Positions 5,747-14,880 of a stretch of 39,664 nucleotides of DNA are shown piece by piece. The notes beneath the pieces were generated by a model, which saw only the letters and a list, made by a program, of their open reading frames with translations, did not search any database and was not told where the DNA came from. Numbering within the stretch: the first letter of the stretch is position 1; each line of letters starts with the position of its first letter. The DNA is from an uncultured Ruminococcus sp. (lineage in GTDB: Bacteria > Bacillota_A > Clostridia > Oscillospirales > Ruminococcaceae), in NCBI GenBank assembly GCA_946629405.1, contig CAMOXW010000202.1, positions 1-39,664 of the forward strand, written 5' to 3'. The position numbers were made by a program, and so were the translations under genes.

Positions 5747-8411
5747 CGTCGCTGTCCTCGGGGTCGGCCTCGATCACGACCTCGTTCTGTTCCTCGAGCG
5801 CAGCCTCCTCCTCGGCAGCCTTAGCCTGTTCCTCGGTTAGCTGCTCTACTTTTTCGGTCTCGGCAGAATCGTCATGCTCGGCACGAGTAAACGCAACTAC
5901 CTGTGCGCCCTCGTTGACCTTCATCACACGGACTCCCTTTGCGATACGTCCCATAATACGAATATCGCTCGCAAGTATCCTTATGATGATACCGTCGCTC
6001 GAAACGAGGATTATATCGTCCTCCTCGTCAACTATCTTTATTCCGCAGACATGACCGCGGATATCATCGACCTTGTAATTGGTAAGACCATAGCCGCCGC
6101 GGTTCTGTATACGATAGCTGTCTATCTCTGTACGCTTGCCGTAGCCGTTTTCGGTAACCGTCAGCAGAGCTGCGCCCTCGCGTACTCTTGCCATGCTGAC
6201 TACATAGTCGCCGTCGCGGAGCTTTATAGCCCTTACACCGTGGGCTGAACGTGAAAGTGCGCGTCCCTTTTCTTCTTCAAGACGGATAGCCATACCGTTT
6301 CTTGTAGCGACAAAAAGCTGAGCATGACCATCAGTGAGGCGCACTCCTGCGATCTCGTCGCCCTCGTCAAGACCAATGGCGATAAGACCGTTCTTGCGGA
6401 CATTCCTGTAAAGCGAGAGATTAGTGCGCTTGATCTTGCCGTTTTTGGTTACCATAGTGATGAACTTCTCGTCGCTGAAATCGGTCGTCTTTATCATCGC
6501 AGCGATCTTCTCGCCCTCTGAGAGCGGGAGAAGATTTATCAGATTGAAGCCTCGGGAAGCCTTCGAGCCGTCCGGGACCTCATAGCATTTGAGCTTATAC
6601 ATGATGCCCTTGTTGGATATGAACAGGATGTTGTCGTGGGATCCGCAGATGAACATTTCCTCCACGAAATCCTCCTCACGCTGCTTCATACCGCTGATAC
6701 CGCGTCCGCCTCGCTTCTGGGTCTTGTACTCGGCGACGGGCATACGCTTTATGTAGCCGTTATTGGTGAGGGTGACAACGCAGTCCTCCTGCGGGATAAG
6801 GTCTTCAATATCGACCTCACCGCTGACATTTTCAATGCTTGTACGGCGCTCGTCGCTGAACTTTTTCCTGATAGCATTGAGGTCATCCATGATTATCTGG
6901 TAAACGCGGTTTATATCCGCGAGGATGTCCTCGAAGTCTGCAATTTTAGCAAGAAGTCCCGATAATTCGTCGATTATCTTCTGCCTTTCGAGGCCTGTGA
7001 GCTGTCCGAGACGCATCTGGACGATAGCCTCAGCCTGTTCCTCGGAAAGACCCTTTCCGCTTGTTAGATGATTGCCCGAAAGGTCAAATTCAGCCATATC
7101 AAGGATGTTGAACACGTTCATTCCCTTGAATTCCTCTATCCTTTCGAGAAGGGCTGACATATCCTCGTCCTTGAAGCGTTCAATGAGCCTTGCCTTAGCG
7201 TCCGGGATGTTACTGCTCGAGCGGATTATTGAGATTATCTCGTCGATATGGTCAGCCGCAAGCACGAATCCCTGCAGAATATGAGCTCGTTCGAGAGCCT
7301 TTCTGAGGTCAAAACGGGTACGCCTCTGGATAACATCTACCTGGAAGTCAAGGTAGTTCTGGAGCATCTGCTTTAGAGTGAGAATCTTCGGCTCTCCGTT
7401 TACGAGAGCGAGCATAATAATGCCAACAGTATCCTGAAGCTGTGTAAGTGCAAAGAGCTTGTTAAGGACGATTTCCTGCATTGCGTCCTTTTTCAGCTCG
7501 ATAACAACTCTCATACCATCCTTGTCGGACTCATCCCGGAGGTCGTATATTCCCTCTATCTTCTTATCACGGACGAGCTGCACTATGCTCTTGAGGAGGC
7601 GTTCCTTCCTGAGCATATAGGGTATCTCGTCTATTATTATGCAGTTTCTGCCCTTTATCTCCTCGAAGTGAGTGCGGCTGCGGAGGGTGATTTTTCCTTT
7701 TCCGGTCGCATAAGCAGCACGGATCCCGGCTTTGCCCATGATAACGCCGCCGGTAGGGAAGTCCGGTCCCTTGATATGCTCCATTATCTGCTCAAGAGTG
7801 CAGTCCGGGTCATCTATAAGCAGAGAGAGTGCGTCTATTACTTCGCCTAAATTATGCGGAGGTATATTCGTAGCCATGCCGACCGCAATGCCGACCGAGC
7901 CGTTCACAAGAAGATTCGGGAAGCGCGAGGGGAGTACCACAGGCTCTTTCAGACGGTCGTCGTAGTTTGAGGTAAAATCCACAGTCTCCTTGTTTATATC
8001 GGTGAGCATATCGAGGGTGAGCTTCGCCATTTTAGCCTCGGTATAACGGTAAGCCGCAGGCGGATCACCGTCGATAGAGCCGAAGTTTCCGTGCCCGTCA
8101 ACAAGGGGATACCTCATTGAGAAATCCTGTGCAAGTCTTACGAGCGCGTCGTACACGGAAGCGTCACCGTGCGGATGATAACGTCCCAGAACCGCGCCGA
8201 CTGTATCCGCACACTTACGGTAAGCCTTTTCCGGGGTAAGACCGTTCTCATGGAGCGTGTACAGAATACGTCTGTGTACAGGCTTCAGACCGTCCCTTAC
8301 GTCCGGGAGCGCACGCGATACTATAACCGACATAGCATAGTTGAGCATGGAATTCTCCATTTCGTCAACTATCTCGGTATTTATTATCTTTGAATTGTCC
8401 TGATATAGCAA
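5739..8411 (-). CDS. gyrA: DNA gyrase subunit A
   Basis: The breakage-reunion subunit of gyrase, which with GyrB introduces negative supercoils. From the chosen start it has 890 residues: winged-helix and tower domains (about 30-520) and a C-terminal beta-pinwheel with the GyrA box in the form QKRGGRG, then an acidic tail ending ADPEDSDDE. The catalytic tyrosine is Y123 in AAYRYTEAK. The quinolone pocket reads HPHGDASVYD, so Ala84 stands where E. coli has Ser83 and Asp88 is kept. I place the start at TTG 8411, because AGGAGG sits seven bases before it; the open frame runs upstream to 8462 but without a better site. Upstream is a strong palindrome, not an obvious promoter. Confidence 0.95.
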   Translation of the reverse strand: MLYQDNSKIINTEIVDEMENSMLNYAMSVIVSRALPDVRDGLKPVHRRILYTLHENGLTPEKAYRKCADTVGAVLGRYHPHGDASVYDALVRLAQDFSMRYPLVDGHGNFGSIDGDPPAAYRYTEAKMAKLTLDMLTDINKETVDFTSNYDDRLKEPVVLPSRFPNLLVNGSVGIAVGMATNIPPHNLGEVIDALSLLIDDPDCTLEQIMEHIKGPDFPTGGVIMGKAGIRAAYATGKGKITLRSRTHFEEIKGRNCIIIDEIPYMLRKERLLKSIVQLVRDKKIEGIYDLRDESDKDGMRVVIELKKDAMQEIVLNKLFALTQLQDTVGIIMLALVNGEPKILTLKQMLQNYLDFQVDVIQRRTRFDLRKALERAHILQGFVLAADHIDEIISIIRSSSNIPDAKARLIERFKDEDMSALLERIEEFKGMNVFNILDMAEFDLSGNHLTSGKGLSEEQAEAIVQMRLGQLTGLERQKIIDELSGLLAKIADFEDILADINRVYQIIMDDLNAIRKKFSDERRTSIENVSGEVDIEDLIPQEDCVVTLTNNGYIKRMPVAEYKTQKRGGRGISGMKQREEDFVEEMFICGSHDNILFISNKGIMYKLKCYEVPDGSKASRGFNLINLLPLSEGEKIAAMIKTTDFSDEKFITMVTKNGKIKRTNLSLYRNVRKNGLIAIGLDEGDEIAGVRLTDGHAQLFVATRNGMAIRLEEEKGRALSRSAHGVRAIKLRDGDYVVSMARVREGAALLTVTENGYGKRTEIDSYRIQNRGGYGLTNYKVDDIRGHVCGIKIVDEEDDIILVSSDGIIIRILASDIRIMGRIAKGVRVMKVNEGAQVVAFTRAEHDDSAETEKVEQLTEEQAKAAEEEAALEEQNEVVIEADPEDSDDE

Positions 8412-8449
8412 AATTTCTACCTCCTGTGAGATATTGTGCATTGATATAA

Positions 8450-8530
8450 GGCAACAGCGCACAAAGATTGCGCTAAAGATGCAAGCAGATTTAGTGCAAA
8501 GCCGTCAGGCGGTCTTTGTGCGGTGTTGCC
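8450..8530. repeat. Cloverleaf-like palindromic element upstream of gyrA
   Basis: An 81-base near-palindrome. The outer arms 8450-8467 and 8513-8530 pair over 18 positions with one mismatch (GGCAACA and CGCACAAAGA with their complements). Inside, TTGCGCTAAA at 8468-8477 pairs with TTTAGTGCAA at 8490-8499, and a short GCC/GGC hairpin lies at 8501-8510, giving a three-arm shape. It occupies almost all the space between gyrA and the gene before it. It may be a MITE-like repeat, a structured leader of gyrA mRNA, or both. Confidence 0.7.
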
Positions 8531-8536
8531 ATAATT

Positions 8537-8878
8537 TCATCCGGCAAAAACCGTCCTCATACAATCCTGTTCCGGTATAATTGCAGTCATACAGCCTGCA
8601 AACAGAACTGCCAGCAGAATAAAAACAATTATCGCAGTTATGACACCCTTCATGTAGAAGCGGAATGCGCCCCCTAAGCTGTCTGTTTCATTATGCTTAT
8701 AATTATGCTTATAATTATGCTCATGATCGTATGAATTATAGTTTCCGTTATTATTTTCAGAGTAAAATCCGCTTCCGATATATTTTAACCTCGGGTCATC
8801 CGAGAACATATTGGAATAATTGACGTTATCTGAACCGCTTTTTACATGATCTTCGCTGTTATTATTCCTGTTTTCCAT
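8537..8878 (-). CDS. Hypothetical small protein with one C-terminal TM segment
   Basis: Family not recognised. The product is 113 residues from ATG 8878, or 116 from an in-frame TTG at 8887; AAGGA lies ten bases before the ATG and AGGAG nine before the TTG. The first 60 residues are Asn/Ser/His-rich and polar, with an imperfect repeat in DHEHNYKHNYKHNETD, and the last 40 contain one hydrophobic helix (GVITAIIVFILLAVLFAGCM). It would be a bitopic protein with a disordered N-terminal part. It follows the YcxB-like gene directly and precedes the gyrA palindrome. Confidence 0.65.
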   Translation of the reverse strand: MENRNNNSEDHVKSGSDNVNYSNMFSDDPRLKYIGSGFYSENNNGNYNSYDHEHNYKHNYKHNETDSLGGAFRFYMKGVITAIIVFILLAVLFAGCMTAIIPEQDCMRTVFAG

Positions 8879-8883
8879 TATTA

Positions 8884-9462
8884 TCAAGTCCTTGTACTCC
8901 TGACTGCTTCGAGCTCCTCCTCGGAAAAGCCCTCCTTCGGAAGTATGTAGAAAGCCCTTTTTCCCTGCAATATCAGGAAAAATCTGTCATATTCAAGCAG
9001 GTCGTACTCATCATCAAATGGTATCTCCGTTGCCTCAGGAAGCGGGTCGTAGCCGTCGTCCTCATCATCGAAGTCCTCATTGTTTTCGTCCGGAACATAG
9101 TTTTCAACAGATTCTTCTTCAACCGTTGAAATTTCAAGGTGATCCTCCGCTATCGCTATCCTGTAGAGCGTCTCGCCCATTTCCCTGACTGTATCCGATA
9201 CATTGCGGAATATCCTCCTCGGATTGTACCACTCCCTGAATGCCATTGCTATACATATAACGATCAGCAGGTAGACCAGCCGGTTTTCCGGAGCTTTTAC
9301 TGCGGCATAGACAAAATCTCCCGCAAGTATCAGAAATATCACCATGAAAAATATGCTCTTTTTCCGAACAAATTTTTTCTGATACTCCTTGTATGCCTCT
9401 CTGAAAGTCTCATAAGGCACACGGTATTCCTTTTCAAGCCTGTATTTTTCTTCCATAAGCAT
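8884..9462 (-). CDS. YcxB-like membrane protein
   Basis: A 192-residue protein with a YcxB-like C-terminal region. Two TM segments near residues 36-53 and 61-74 follow a charged N-terminus; then comes a beta-rich domain interrupted by a very acidic stretch (about 125-150, many Asp/Glu), ending FLILQGKRAFYILPKEGFSEEEL, the typical YcxB ending. Function unknown. Its first ATG (9462) overlaps the gyrB stop codon by one base (TAATG); a second ATG at 9456 is also possible. The position implies co-transcription with gyrB. Confidence 0.75.
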   Translation of the reverse strand: MLMEEKYRLEKEYRVPYETFREAYKEYQKKFVRKKSIFFMVIFLILAGDFVYAAVKAPENRLVYLLIVICIAMAFREWYNPRRIFRNVSDTVREMGETLYRIAIAEDHLEISTVEEESVENYVPDENNEDFDDEDDGYDPLPEATEIPFDDEYDLLEYDRFFLILQGKRAFYILPKEGFSEEELEAVRSTRT

Positions 9463-11438
9463 TATATATCAAGATCCTGAGCGAATCTTGCGTTCTTCTC
9501 GATAAAATCACGGCGCGGCTCTACTTTGTCGCCCATGAGTATAGTGAATACCTCGTCAGCCTTGATAGCGTCCTCCATGCCGATCTTCACGATAGTACGC
9601 CTCTCAGGGTCCATAGTAGTCTCCCAGAGCTGCTCAGGATCCATCTCACCAAGACCTTTGTATCGCTGTACCTCGACGTCCTTGTACTTCCCGTCCTCGG
9701 AAAGCTCAGCGATGAACCTGTCGCGCTCCTCGTCGGAGAAAGCATAGTATATCTTCTTCTTTCGCTCTACTCTGAAAAGCGGCGGCTGAGCTATATAGAT
9801 GTTGCCGTTCGTGATGAGCGGCCGCATATAGCGGAAGAAGAATGTGAGCAGAAGTGTACGGATGTGCATACCGTCAACATCGGCATCCGCCATGATTATG
9901 ACTTTGCCGTAGCGGAGCTTTTCTATATCAAAGTCCTCACCGATACCTGTTCCGAGCGCGGTAACGACCGGTTCGAGCTTATCGTTGCCGTAGATACGGT
10001 CAAGGCGCGCCTTTTCAACATTGAGCATCTTTCCCCAGAGAGGAAGGATCGCCTGATAGCGGCGGTCACGCCCCTGCTTTGCAGAGCCTCCCGCAGAGTC
10101 TCCCTCGACGATGTACACCTCGGTATACTGATTATCGCGCTCTGAGCAGTCAGCAAGCTTTTCCGGCATCGAATTGTTCCCGAAGGTATTTTTCCTGCGC
10201 TCGGCTTCTCTTGCTTTTTTTGCAGCCTCTCTTGCTCTGTAGGCTGAAATGCACTTCTCGAATATGATATTTGCAGTCTCGGGGTTTTCTTCAAGAAAGT
10301 TCATGAGCTTCTCGGTGACGAGCTTATCCACAAACGGCTTGACCTCGGGATTTCCGAGTCTTCCCTTTGTCTGTCCCTCAAACTCGCACTCAGTGAGCTT
10401 TACCGATACTATAGCCGTAAGTCCCTCGAGAACGTCCTCTTTCCTGAGGCTCTCGATCTCCTTCTTCGGGGATTCCTTGCTGTTCTTGCCCTTCTTTGCG
10501 GGCTCCTTCTCCTTGAACTTTCCGAACTTTTTTCCGTATTCGTTGATAACTCTCACAAGGGCGTTCTTGAATCCGGTCTCATGAGTTCCGCCGTCCTGAG
10601 TGTGGATATTATTTGCAAACGAAAGCGTAAGCTCGTTGTAATCGGTATTGTACTGCATTGCTATCTCAGCAAAGGAATCTCCCTGCGTGCCGGAGACATA
10701 GATGACCTCGCTGCCAAGAGGTTCAAGATGCCTCTTTGCATGGAGATACTCGACAAACTGGCGTATTCCGCCCTCATAGTGCAGAGTTTCGCCCTTTATA
10801 TCATTCTCATCGCGCTTGTCGGTGAAGATTATCTTTATGCCCGCGTTCAGGAAAGCCTGCTCACGAAGCCTTGCCAGAAGCACCTCATAGTCATAGACTG
10901 TATGCTCAAATATTTCGCCGTCAGCCTTGAACATTACGGTCGTACCGGTATCCGTGGCTTTTCCGATCTTTTTGATCTCCTCGTCATAATGTCCCCGCTC
11001 GAACCGCTGGAACCAGATATTTTCGCCGTCCCTTACGGTAAGCTCAAGCCACTCTGAGAGGGCATTTACTACCGAAGCACCTACTCCGTGGAGGCCTCCG
11101 GAGACCTTGTATCCGCCTCCGCCGAATTTTCCTCCAGCGTGGAGAATGGTATACACGACCGTTGCTGCGGAAATGCCTTCCTTCGGGTGTATACCAACGG
11201 GTATACCTCGTCCGTTGTCCGAGACCCGGATAACATCGCCCGGCAGTATTTCTACAGTTATTTCGGTGCAATAACCTGCAAGTGCCTCGTCAATGGAGTT
11301 GTCAACGATCTCATATACAAGGTGGTGCAGACCGTTCTTGCCCGTTGAGCCGATGTACATACCCGGACGCTTCCGGACAGCCTCAAGTCCTTCGAGAACT
11401 TGTATGTCGTTTTCGTCATAATTATTCTGCTGACTCAT
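9462..11438 (-). CDS. gyrB: DNA gyrase subunit B
   Basis: The ATPase subunit of gyrase, 658 residues. The GHKL ATP-binding domain shows [24 protein letters not shown] and [15 protein letters not shown]; the transducer domain follows, with a Lys-rich insertion [20 protein letters not shown] near residues 295-315; the Toprim domain has EGDSAGG and the metal motif DADVDG; the tail is complete. The usual PLRGK motif after EGDSAGG reads PLWGK here. The ATG at 11438 has GGAGG seven bases upstream. No separate strong promoter is seen; the spacer before it is filled by an AT-rich palindromic repeat, so it may read through from recF-remB. Confidence 0.97.
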   Translation of the reverse strand: MSQQNNYDENDIQVLEGLEAVRKRPGMYIGSTGKNGLHHLVYEIVDNSIDEALAGYCTEITVEILPGDVIRVSDNGRGIPVGIHPKEGISAATVVYTILHAGGKFGGGGYKVSGGLHGVGASVVNALSEWLELTVRDGENIWFQRFERGHYDEEIKKIGKATDTGTTVMFKADGEIFEHTVYDYEVLLARLREQAFLNAGIKIIFTDKRDENDIKGETLHYEGGIRQFVEYLHAKRHLEPLGSEVIYVSGTQGDSFAEIAMQYNTDYNELTLSFANNIHTQDGGTHETGFKNALVRVINEYGKKFGKFKEKEPAKKGKNSKESPKKEIESLRKEDVLEGLTAIVSVKLTECEFEGQTKGRLGNPEVKPFVDKLVTEKLMNFLEENPETANIIFEKCISAYRAREAAKKAREAERRKNTFGNNSMPEKLADCSERDNQYTEVYIVEGDSAGGSAKQGRDRRYQAILPLWGKMLNVEKARLDRIYGNDKLEPVVTALGTGIGEDFDIEKLRYGKVIIMADADVDGMHIRTLLLTFFFRYMRPLITNGNIYIAQPPLFRVERKKKIYYAFSDEERDRFIAELSEDGKYKDVEVQRYKGLGEMDPEQLWETTMDPERRTIVKIGMEDAIKADEVFTILMGDKVEPRRDFIEKNARFAQDLDI

Positions 11439-11461
11439 TTTTTACCTCCAAAGGTCCATTC

Positions 11462-11541
11462 AATTCATAATTCATAATGCAAAATTCATAATTGAAAATG
11501 TCCGGCGTAATTACGCATTATGAATTACGAATTACGCATTT
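11462..11541. repeat. AT-rich palindromic repeat between remB and gyrB
   Basis: AATTCATAATTCATAATGC at 11462-11480 is matched 18 of 19 by the inverted copy at 11515-11533, with a perfect 12-base palindrome GCGTAATTACGC at 11505-11516 between and GAAAATG/CATTTTC arms at 11494-11500 and 11537-11543. It nearly fills the remB-gyrB spacer. Similar AATTCATAATTC-type palindromes occur as small non-coding repeats in many bacterial genomes. Confidence 0.7.
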
Positions 11542-11802
11542 TCAGAATCCACCGCCTGATGCAAGCCTTTTACGCAGTGTTGCAGCGGAAAGCTGGGATA
11601 TATATATTTTTTCTCTGCCATTTTTCACTGTTATAATGAAGCTCCGTGGCAGTTCATAAGTCGTATAGACGCACTTTTTTTCCTTTTCAGCACGGTCGAG
11701 CAGCTTTTTTGTAGCCTTATCGACCGTTGTATTCTCGATATCGAATATCCCGACGATACCGCGTATATCTATCATATAATCGTTCCCGATATGAAGGTAC
11801 AT
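11542..11802 (-). CDS. remB: Extracellular matrix regulator RemB-like protein (DUF370)
   Basis: An 86-residue DUF370 protein matching RemB (YaaB), found beside recF in Bacillus and Clostridia. In Bacillus the RemA/RemB proteins are small DNA-binding regulators connected with biofilm matrix genes; the role here is inferred. The sequence starts MYLHIGNDYMIDIRGIVGIF and ends with a short Gly-rich tail. An in-frame ATG lies at 11808, but AGAGGA runs right up to it; the ATG at 11802 has proper spacing and gives the family's usual MYLHIGND start. The upstream ATG overlaps the recF stop. Confidence 0.85.
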   Translation of the reverse strand: MYLHIGNDYMIDIRGIVGIFDIENTTVDKATKKLLDRAEKEKKCVYTTYELPRSFIITVKNGREKIYISQLSAATLRKRLASGGGF

Positions 11803-11804
11803 CG

Positions 11805-12926
11805 TCATTCCTCTGTTATCCTTCCTGAGCTTATGCGGAGAATTTTTCCCTTTATTTCGGGAAGAAGCGCACTTTCATTAGGTGTCGTCAGGAATACCTG
11901 CATATCCTTTATCATGCCGAGCACAAATTTCTGTCTTGATTCATCAAGCTCACCCATTACGTCATCAAGAAAGATGACCGGCGGGTCCTTTGAGCGCTTT
12001 GTGAAGATCTCAGCCTGTGCGAGCTTCATTACCAGCGCAGCGCTCTTGACCTGACCCTGTGAGCCGAAATCCCGCGCACTCACGCCGTTTATCCTTATAA
12101 CTATCTCATCGCGGTTGACTCCTGCGTGGGTAGAGCCTGTCCTGATGTCATATTCCTCTGTCTCACGAAGCTTGTTGTAATAGCGCTCGAAAGCCTCCTC
12201 GCCGCACGGCTTCTCGAAGTCCTCCGGGCGGAAAACGTTCGACTTGTATTCAAGCTCAAGCTCCTCATTTCCGCCTGAGATCGTTCTGTACAGCCTGCCG
12301 CATATCTCATTTATCCGGCTGACATAGTCCTTCCGCATATAGGATATCAGCACTCCCTCATGAGCCGCCTGTCTGTCCCATATATCGAGGACATCCCCGG
12401 ACGCGCCGCCCTGCATGATATTTTTCAGCAGTGAATTTCTCTGGTTCATGATCGCGTTGTGCTTATTTATGTGAACGACGAACAGGGGATTTAGCTGTGA
12501 GGCAGCCATATCGACGAAATTACGCCGTTTTTCGGGCGAACCCTTTATCATGTCCACATCGTCCGGGATGAAGGCGATGCACTTGAAAACATCGAAAAGA
12601 GCCCGGGTACCCTTCTGCTTCACGCCGTTGAGCATGATATTTTTCTGGGAATTTACGCCTTTTGTCATCTCATAAACTATCTTCTGCTCACGGACACTGT
12701 CGCGCAGGCGTATCCTTGATGACATCCGGTTCCCGCTAAGGCAGATGAAGTCCTTCTCCTTAGAGCCGCGGAAGCTCCGGCATCCGGAGAGTATCCACAT
12801 TGCCTCAAGGAGGTTGGTCTTGCCCTGTGCGTTCTGACCGACGATTATGTTATACTTCGGATCAGGCTCGAAAGAGATCCCGCTTAGGTTCCTGAACCCG
12901 TCGATATCGGCATAGGTGATTATCAC
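11805..12926 (-). CDS. recF: DNA replication/repair protein RecF
   Basis: RecF is the SMC-like ATPase that, with RecO and RecR, loads RecA onto gapped DNA. The 373 residues contain the Walker A loop [13 protein letters not shown] near residue 30, the signature region ([19 protein letters not shown]) and the Walker B motif [16 protein letters not shown]. Length is normal. The start is GTG at 12926, overlapping the yaaA stop as GTGA; remB starts in the last bases of recF. The set yaaA-recF-remB is thus a tightly coupled operon. Confidence 0.95.
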   Translation of the reverse strand: MIITYADIDGFRNLSGISFEPDPKYNIIVGQNAQGKTNLLEAMWILSGCRSFRGSKEKDFICLSGNRMSSRIRLRDSVREQKIVYEMTKGVNSQKNIMLNGVKQKGTRALFDVFKCIAFIPDDVDMIKGSPEKRRNFVDMAASQLNPLFVVHINKHNAIMNQRNSLLKNIMQGGASGDVLDIWDRQAAHEGVLISYMRKDYVSRINEICGRLYRTISGGNEELELEYKSNVFRPEDFEKPCGEEAFERYYNKLRETEEYDIRTGSTHAGVNRDEIVIRINGVSARDFGSQGQVKSAALVMKLAQAEIFTKRSKDPPVIFLDDVMGELDESRQKFVLGMIKDMQVFLTTPNESALLPEIKGKILRISSGRITEE

Positions 12927-13129
12927 TCTACCGTTACCTCTTTGCCGCCGAGCGAAACTGTATCGCCGGGGCGGATTTTCTTTCCCCTCATGGTACAGAC
13001 CTCACCGTTGACAAGTACCTCACCGTTCTGGATGAGGGTCTTTGCCTCGCCGCCTGAACCTACCAGTGAGGCAAATTTCAGGAGGGCATCGAGCTTGATA
13101 AATTCGGTTGATATTTTAATTTTTTCCAT
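12923..13129 (-). CDS. yaaA: S4-domain RNA-binding protein YaaA
   Basis: A 68-residue single S4-like RNA-binding domain: [20 protein letters not shown], then [20 protein letters not shown] and [18 protein letters not shown]. YaaA proteins lie between dnaN and recF in many Firmicutes and have been implicated in ribosome assembly. The start at 13129 gives the usual family length; an in-frame TTG at 13168 would add 13 residues without better support. The 5' end overlaps the upstream membrane-protein gene by 14 bases. Confidence 0.88.
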   Translation of the reverse strand: MEKIKISTEFIKLDALLKFASLVGSGGEAKTLIQNGEVLVNGEVCTMRGKKIRPGDTVSLGGKEVTVE

Positions 13130-13580
13130 GCTGACCGCCTTGTCTTCTTCTGTATTTGCTTCTCTCAACTATAGTCAAAGTATTCAGTTCAAGCCCGTAT
13201 TTCCGGGCAAAATCAGGGTTCACCGAGGCTGCGTATTTGTAATAGCTCGGGTCCTCGCTGCAATAGTTATAGGCAAATTTAACGCTGCGCTTTATTTTCC
13301 GGCGGATAGTGAGCTGTGCAAGCTTTCTGCCGATGTATTTTGAGGCGAGCATAAGTATTACAGCCAAGACTATCAGCCATATCTCTATCCTCACCCACTG
13401 GGTATTTAGCTTGTACTCTATTCCGAATATCCTGAATTCAAGCTTGTCTGATATGAATTTCGAGAATATGAGCAATATTCCCAGAACGATAGCAGCGATG
13501 CCTGCGATGCCGGAAGCAATACCGGTCATCCATGAAAAGACCGTAGCGCCCTTTGCGTGCGGGAAGGTCCTGTATGTCAT
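13116..13580 (-). CDS. Hypothetical two-TM membrane protein in the dnaN-recF interval
   Basis: Family not recognised. The 154-residue product has two hydrophobic segments (about 21-44 and 65-82), a short polar loop between them, and a basic C-terminal half ([20 protein letters not shown], ending [13 protein letters not shown]), so the C-terminus is probably cytoplasmic. ATG 13580 follows AAAAGGATG. It sits after a predicted dnaN terminator and overlaps yaaA by 14 bases, making it the first gene of the yaaA-recF-remB run. A gene here is not part of the common dnaA-dnaN-yaaA-recF order. Confidence 0.7.
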   Translation of the reverse strand: MTYRTFPHAKGATVFSWMTGIASGIAGIAAIVLGILLIFSKFISDKLEFRIFGIEYKLNTQWVRIEIWLIVLAVILMLASKYIGRKLAQLTIRRKIKRSVKFAYNYCSEDPSYYKYAASVNPDFARKYGLELNTLTIVERSKYRRRQGGQHGKN

Positions 13581-13624
13581 ATTCTCACATCCTTTTACCT
13601 GTTGCAGATTTCATTTTCAGGGAC

Positions 13625-13665
13625 AAAAACAGGGACAGTTGGCTTATATATATAAATTGTCCCTG
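13625..13665 (-). terminator. Predicted terminator after dnaN
   Basis: Read on the minus strand, CAGGGACA pairs with TGTCCCTG (13658-13665 with 13630-13637) around an AT-rich palindromic loop, followed by TTTTTG. A second hairpin with nine-base arms lies just before it (13691-13699 with 13711-13719). The spacer 13581-13776 shows no gene. Confidence 0.6.
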
Positions 13666-13776
13666 CGAAAGACAAGTGAACTGAACTGTAACAAATGGCT
13701 TAATGAGCCAGCCATTTGTCATATGCTCTCACATTCACTATGGCGAAAAGAAAGAAAGTACACTTTACCGCTGATA

Positions 13777-14880
13777 TCAGTTTTTGAGCTGTATCGGCAT
13801 TACAAGGAATATGAAGCTCTCGCCCTCGAGCGGGAGGATTTCTATTACCTTCATAGCGCCGTTGAAGCGTATTCTTACTTTATCGCCCTCGGCAGCTTTA
13901 AGTGCCTCGAACATAAGTCTGTTATTGAAGCCGATAGTCACTATTTCTCCGGAAATATCGGCAGATATAGCATCATTGAGCTTGCCTATGCTGGTCTTGC
14001 AGTTTATCTTCACGACGCCGTTGCCGACTTCACAGCGGATAGGCGACTTGTTCTTATCGTCGATCAGCAGGGAGCAGCGCTCGAGGCAGTTTAAGAAATC
14101 ACGCTTGTTGATAACTACCTCTGTCTTGAAGCTTTCCGGGATACTTAGCCTATAGTTATGGAATGCGCCGTCAAGTAGACGTGAAATGAGGATCATATTA
14201 TCAAGCTCGAATATGATATGTCTTTCGTTTGTGAAGATCCGGCAAAGCTTTTCATCGTCATCCCTGATTAGCGTAGAAAGCTCCATGAGAGTTTTCTTAG
14301 GCACAACGAAGTGGAATTTTTCGCTGCTGTCGGTTATCTCATTCCTTATTGCAAGGCGGAAGCCGTCTATCGCAACGAGGTTGAAGCTGTTGTTCTCGAT
14401 ATCGAACAGTTCTCCGGTAAGGACAGGTTTGCTCTCGTTTGTTGAGCAGGCGTAGCTTGTCTGGTTTATCATTGAGCGGAGAACTGTCTGCTTCACGGTG
14501 AAGCATTTTTCTGTATCGACCTTCGGAAGATCGGGAAATTCGTCCGCCGCCATAGCAGGGAAGCTGCATTCTGTGGCACTGCTTGATATATTTATAACGA
14601 GGTCGTCGCTTACATTGAAGGTTATATCATCGCCTGACATACGTCTTGTGAATTCACTGAAAAGACGTGCGCTTGCGACGAATTCACCGCTTCCCTCTGT
14701 TTCGGCAGAAACGGTAGTGCGTATTCCCATTTCAAGGTTATATGAGGTAAGCTCAACGCTTCCCTCACCGACCCTTACCTTTATTCCTTCGAGGGCTGGT
14801 ATGGTCGATTTTGGTGAAACTGCCCTTGAAACGCTGCTTACAGCTTCACATATATCTTCTTTGCTGCAAATGAATCTCAT
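13777..14880 (-). CDS. dnaN: DNA polymerase III subunit beta (sliding clamp)
   Basis: The ring-shaped processivity clamp of the replicative polymerase. At 367 residues it has the normal length with three clamp domains: it opens MRFICSKEDICEAVSSVSRA, and has TIPALEGIKV and a C-terminus ending IFLVMPIQL, the conserved hydrophobic-pocket strand. The ATG at 14880 has GGAGGATAATAA directly upstream. It is separated from dnaA by a 360-bp-plus non-coding spacer rich in DnaA-box-like sequences, and is followed by a terminator-like hairpin. Confidence 0.96.
   Translation of the reverse strand: MRFICSKEDICEAVSSVSRAVSPKSTIPALEGIKVRVGEGSVELTSYNLEMGIRTTVSAETEGSGEFVASARLFSEFTRRMSGDDITFNVSDDLVINISSSATECSFPAMAADEFPDLPKVDTEKCFTVKQTVLRSMINQTSYACSTNESKPVLTGELFDIENNSFNLVAIDGFRLAIRNEITDSSEKFHFVVPKKTLMELSTLIRDDDEKLCRIFTNERHIIFELDNMILISRLLDGAFHNYRLSIPESFKTEVVINKRDFLNCLERCSLLIDDKNKSPIRCEVGNGVVKINCKTSIGKLNDAISADISGEIVTIGFNNRLMFEALKAAEGDKVRIRFNGAMKVIEILPLEGESFIFLVMPIQLKN

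Noticed and set aside
8450..8530. The cloverleaf-like palindrome as a tRNA
   Set aside because: Arms are too long (18 bases) and no T-loop or anticodon-loop consensus is present.
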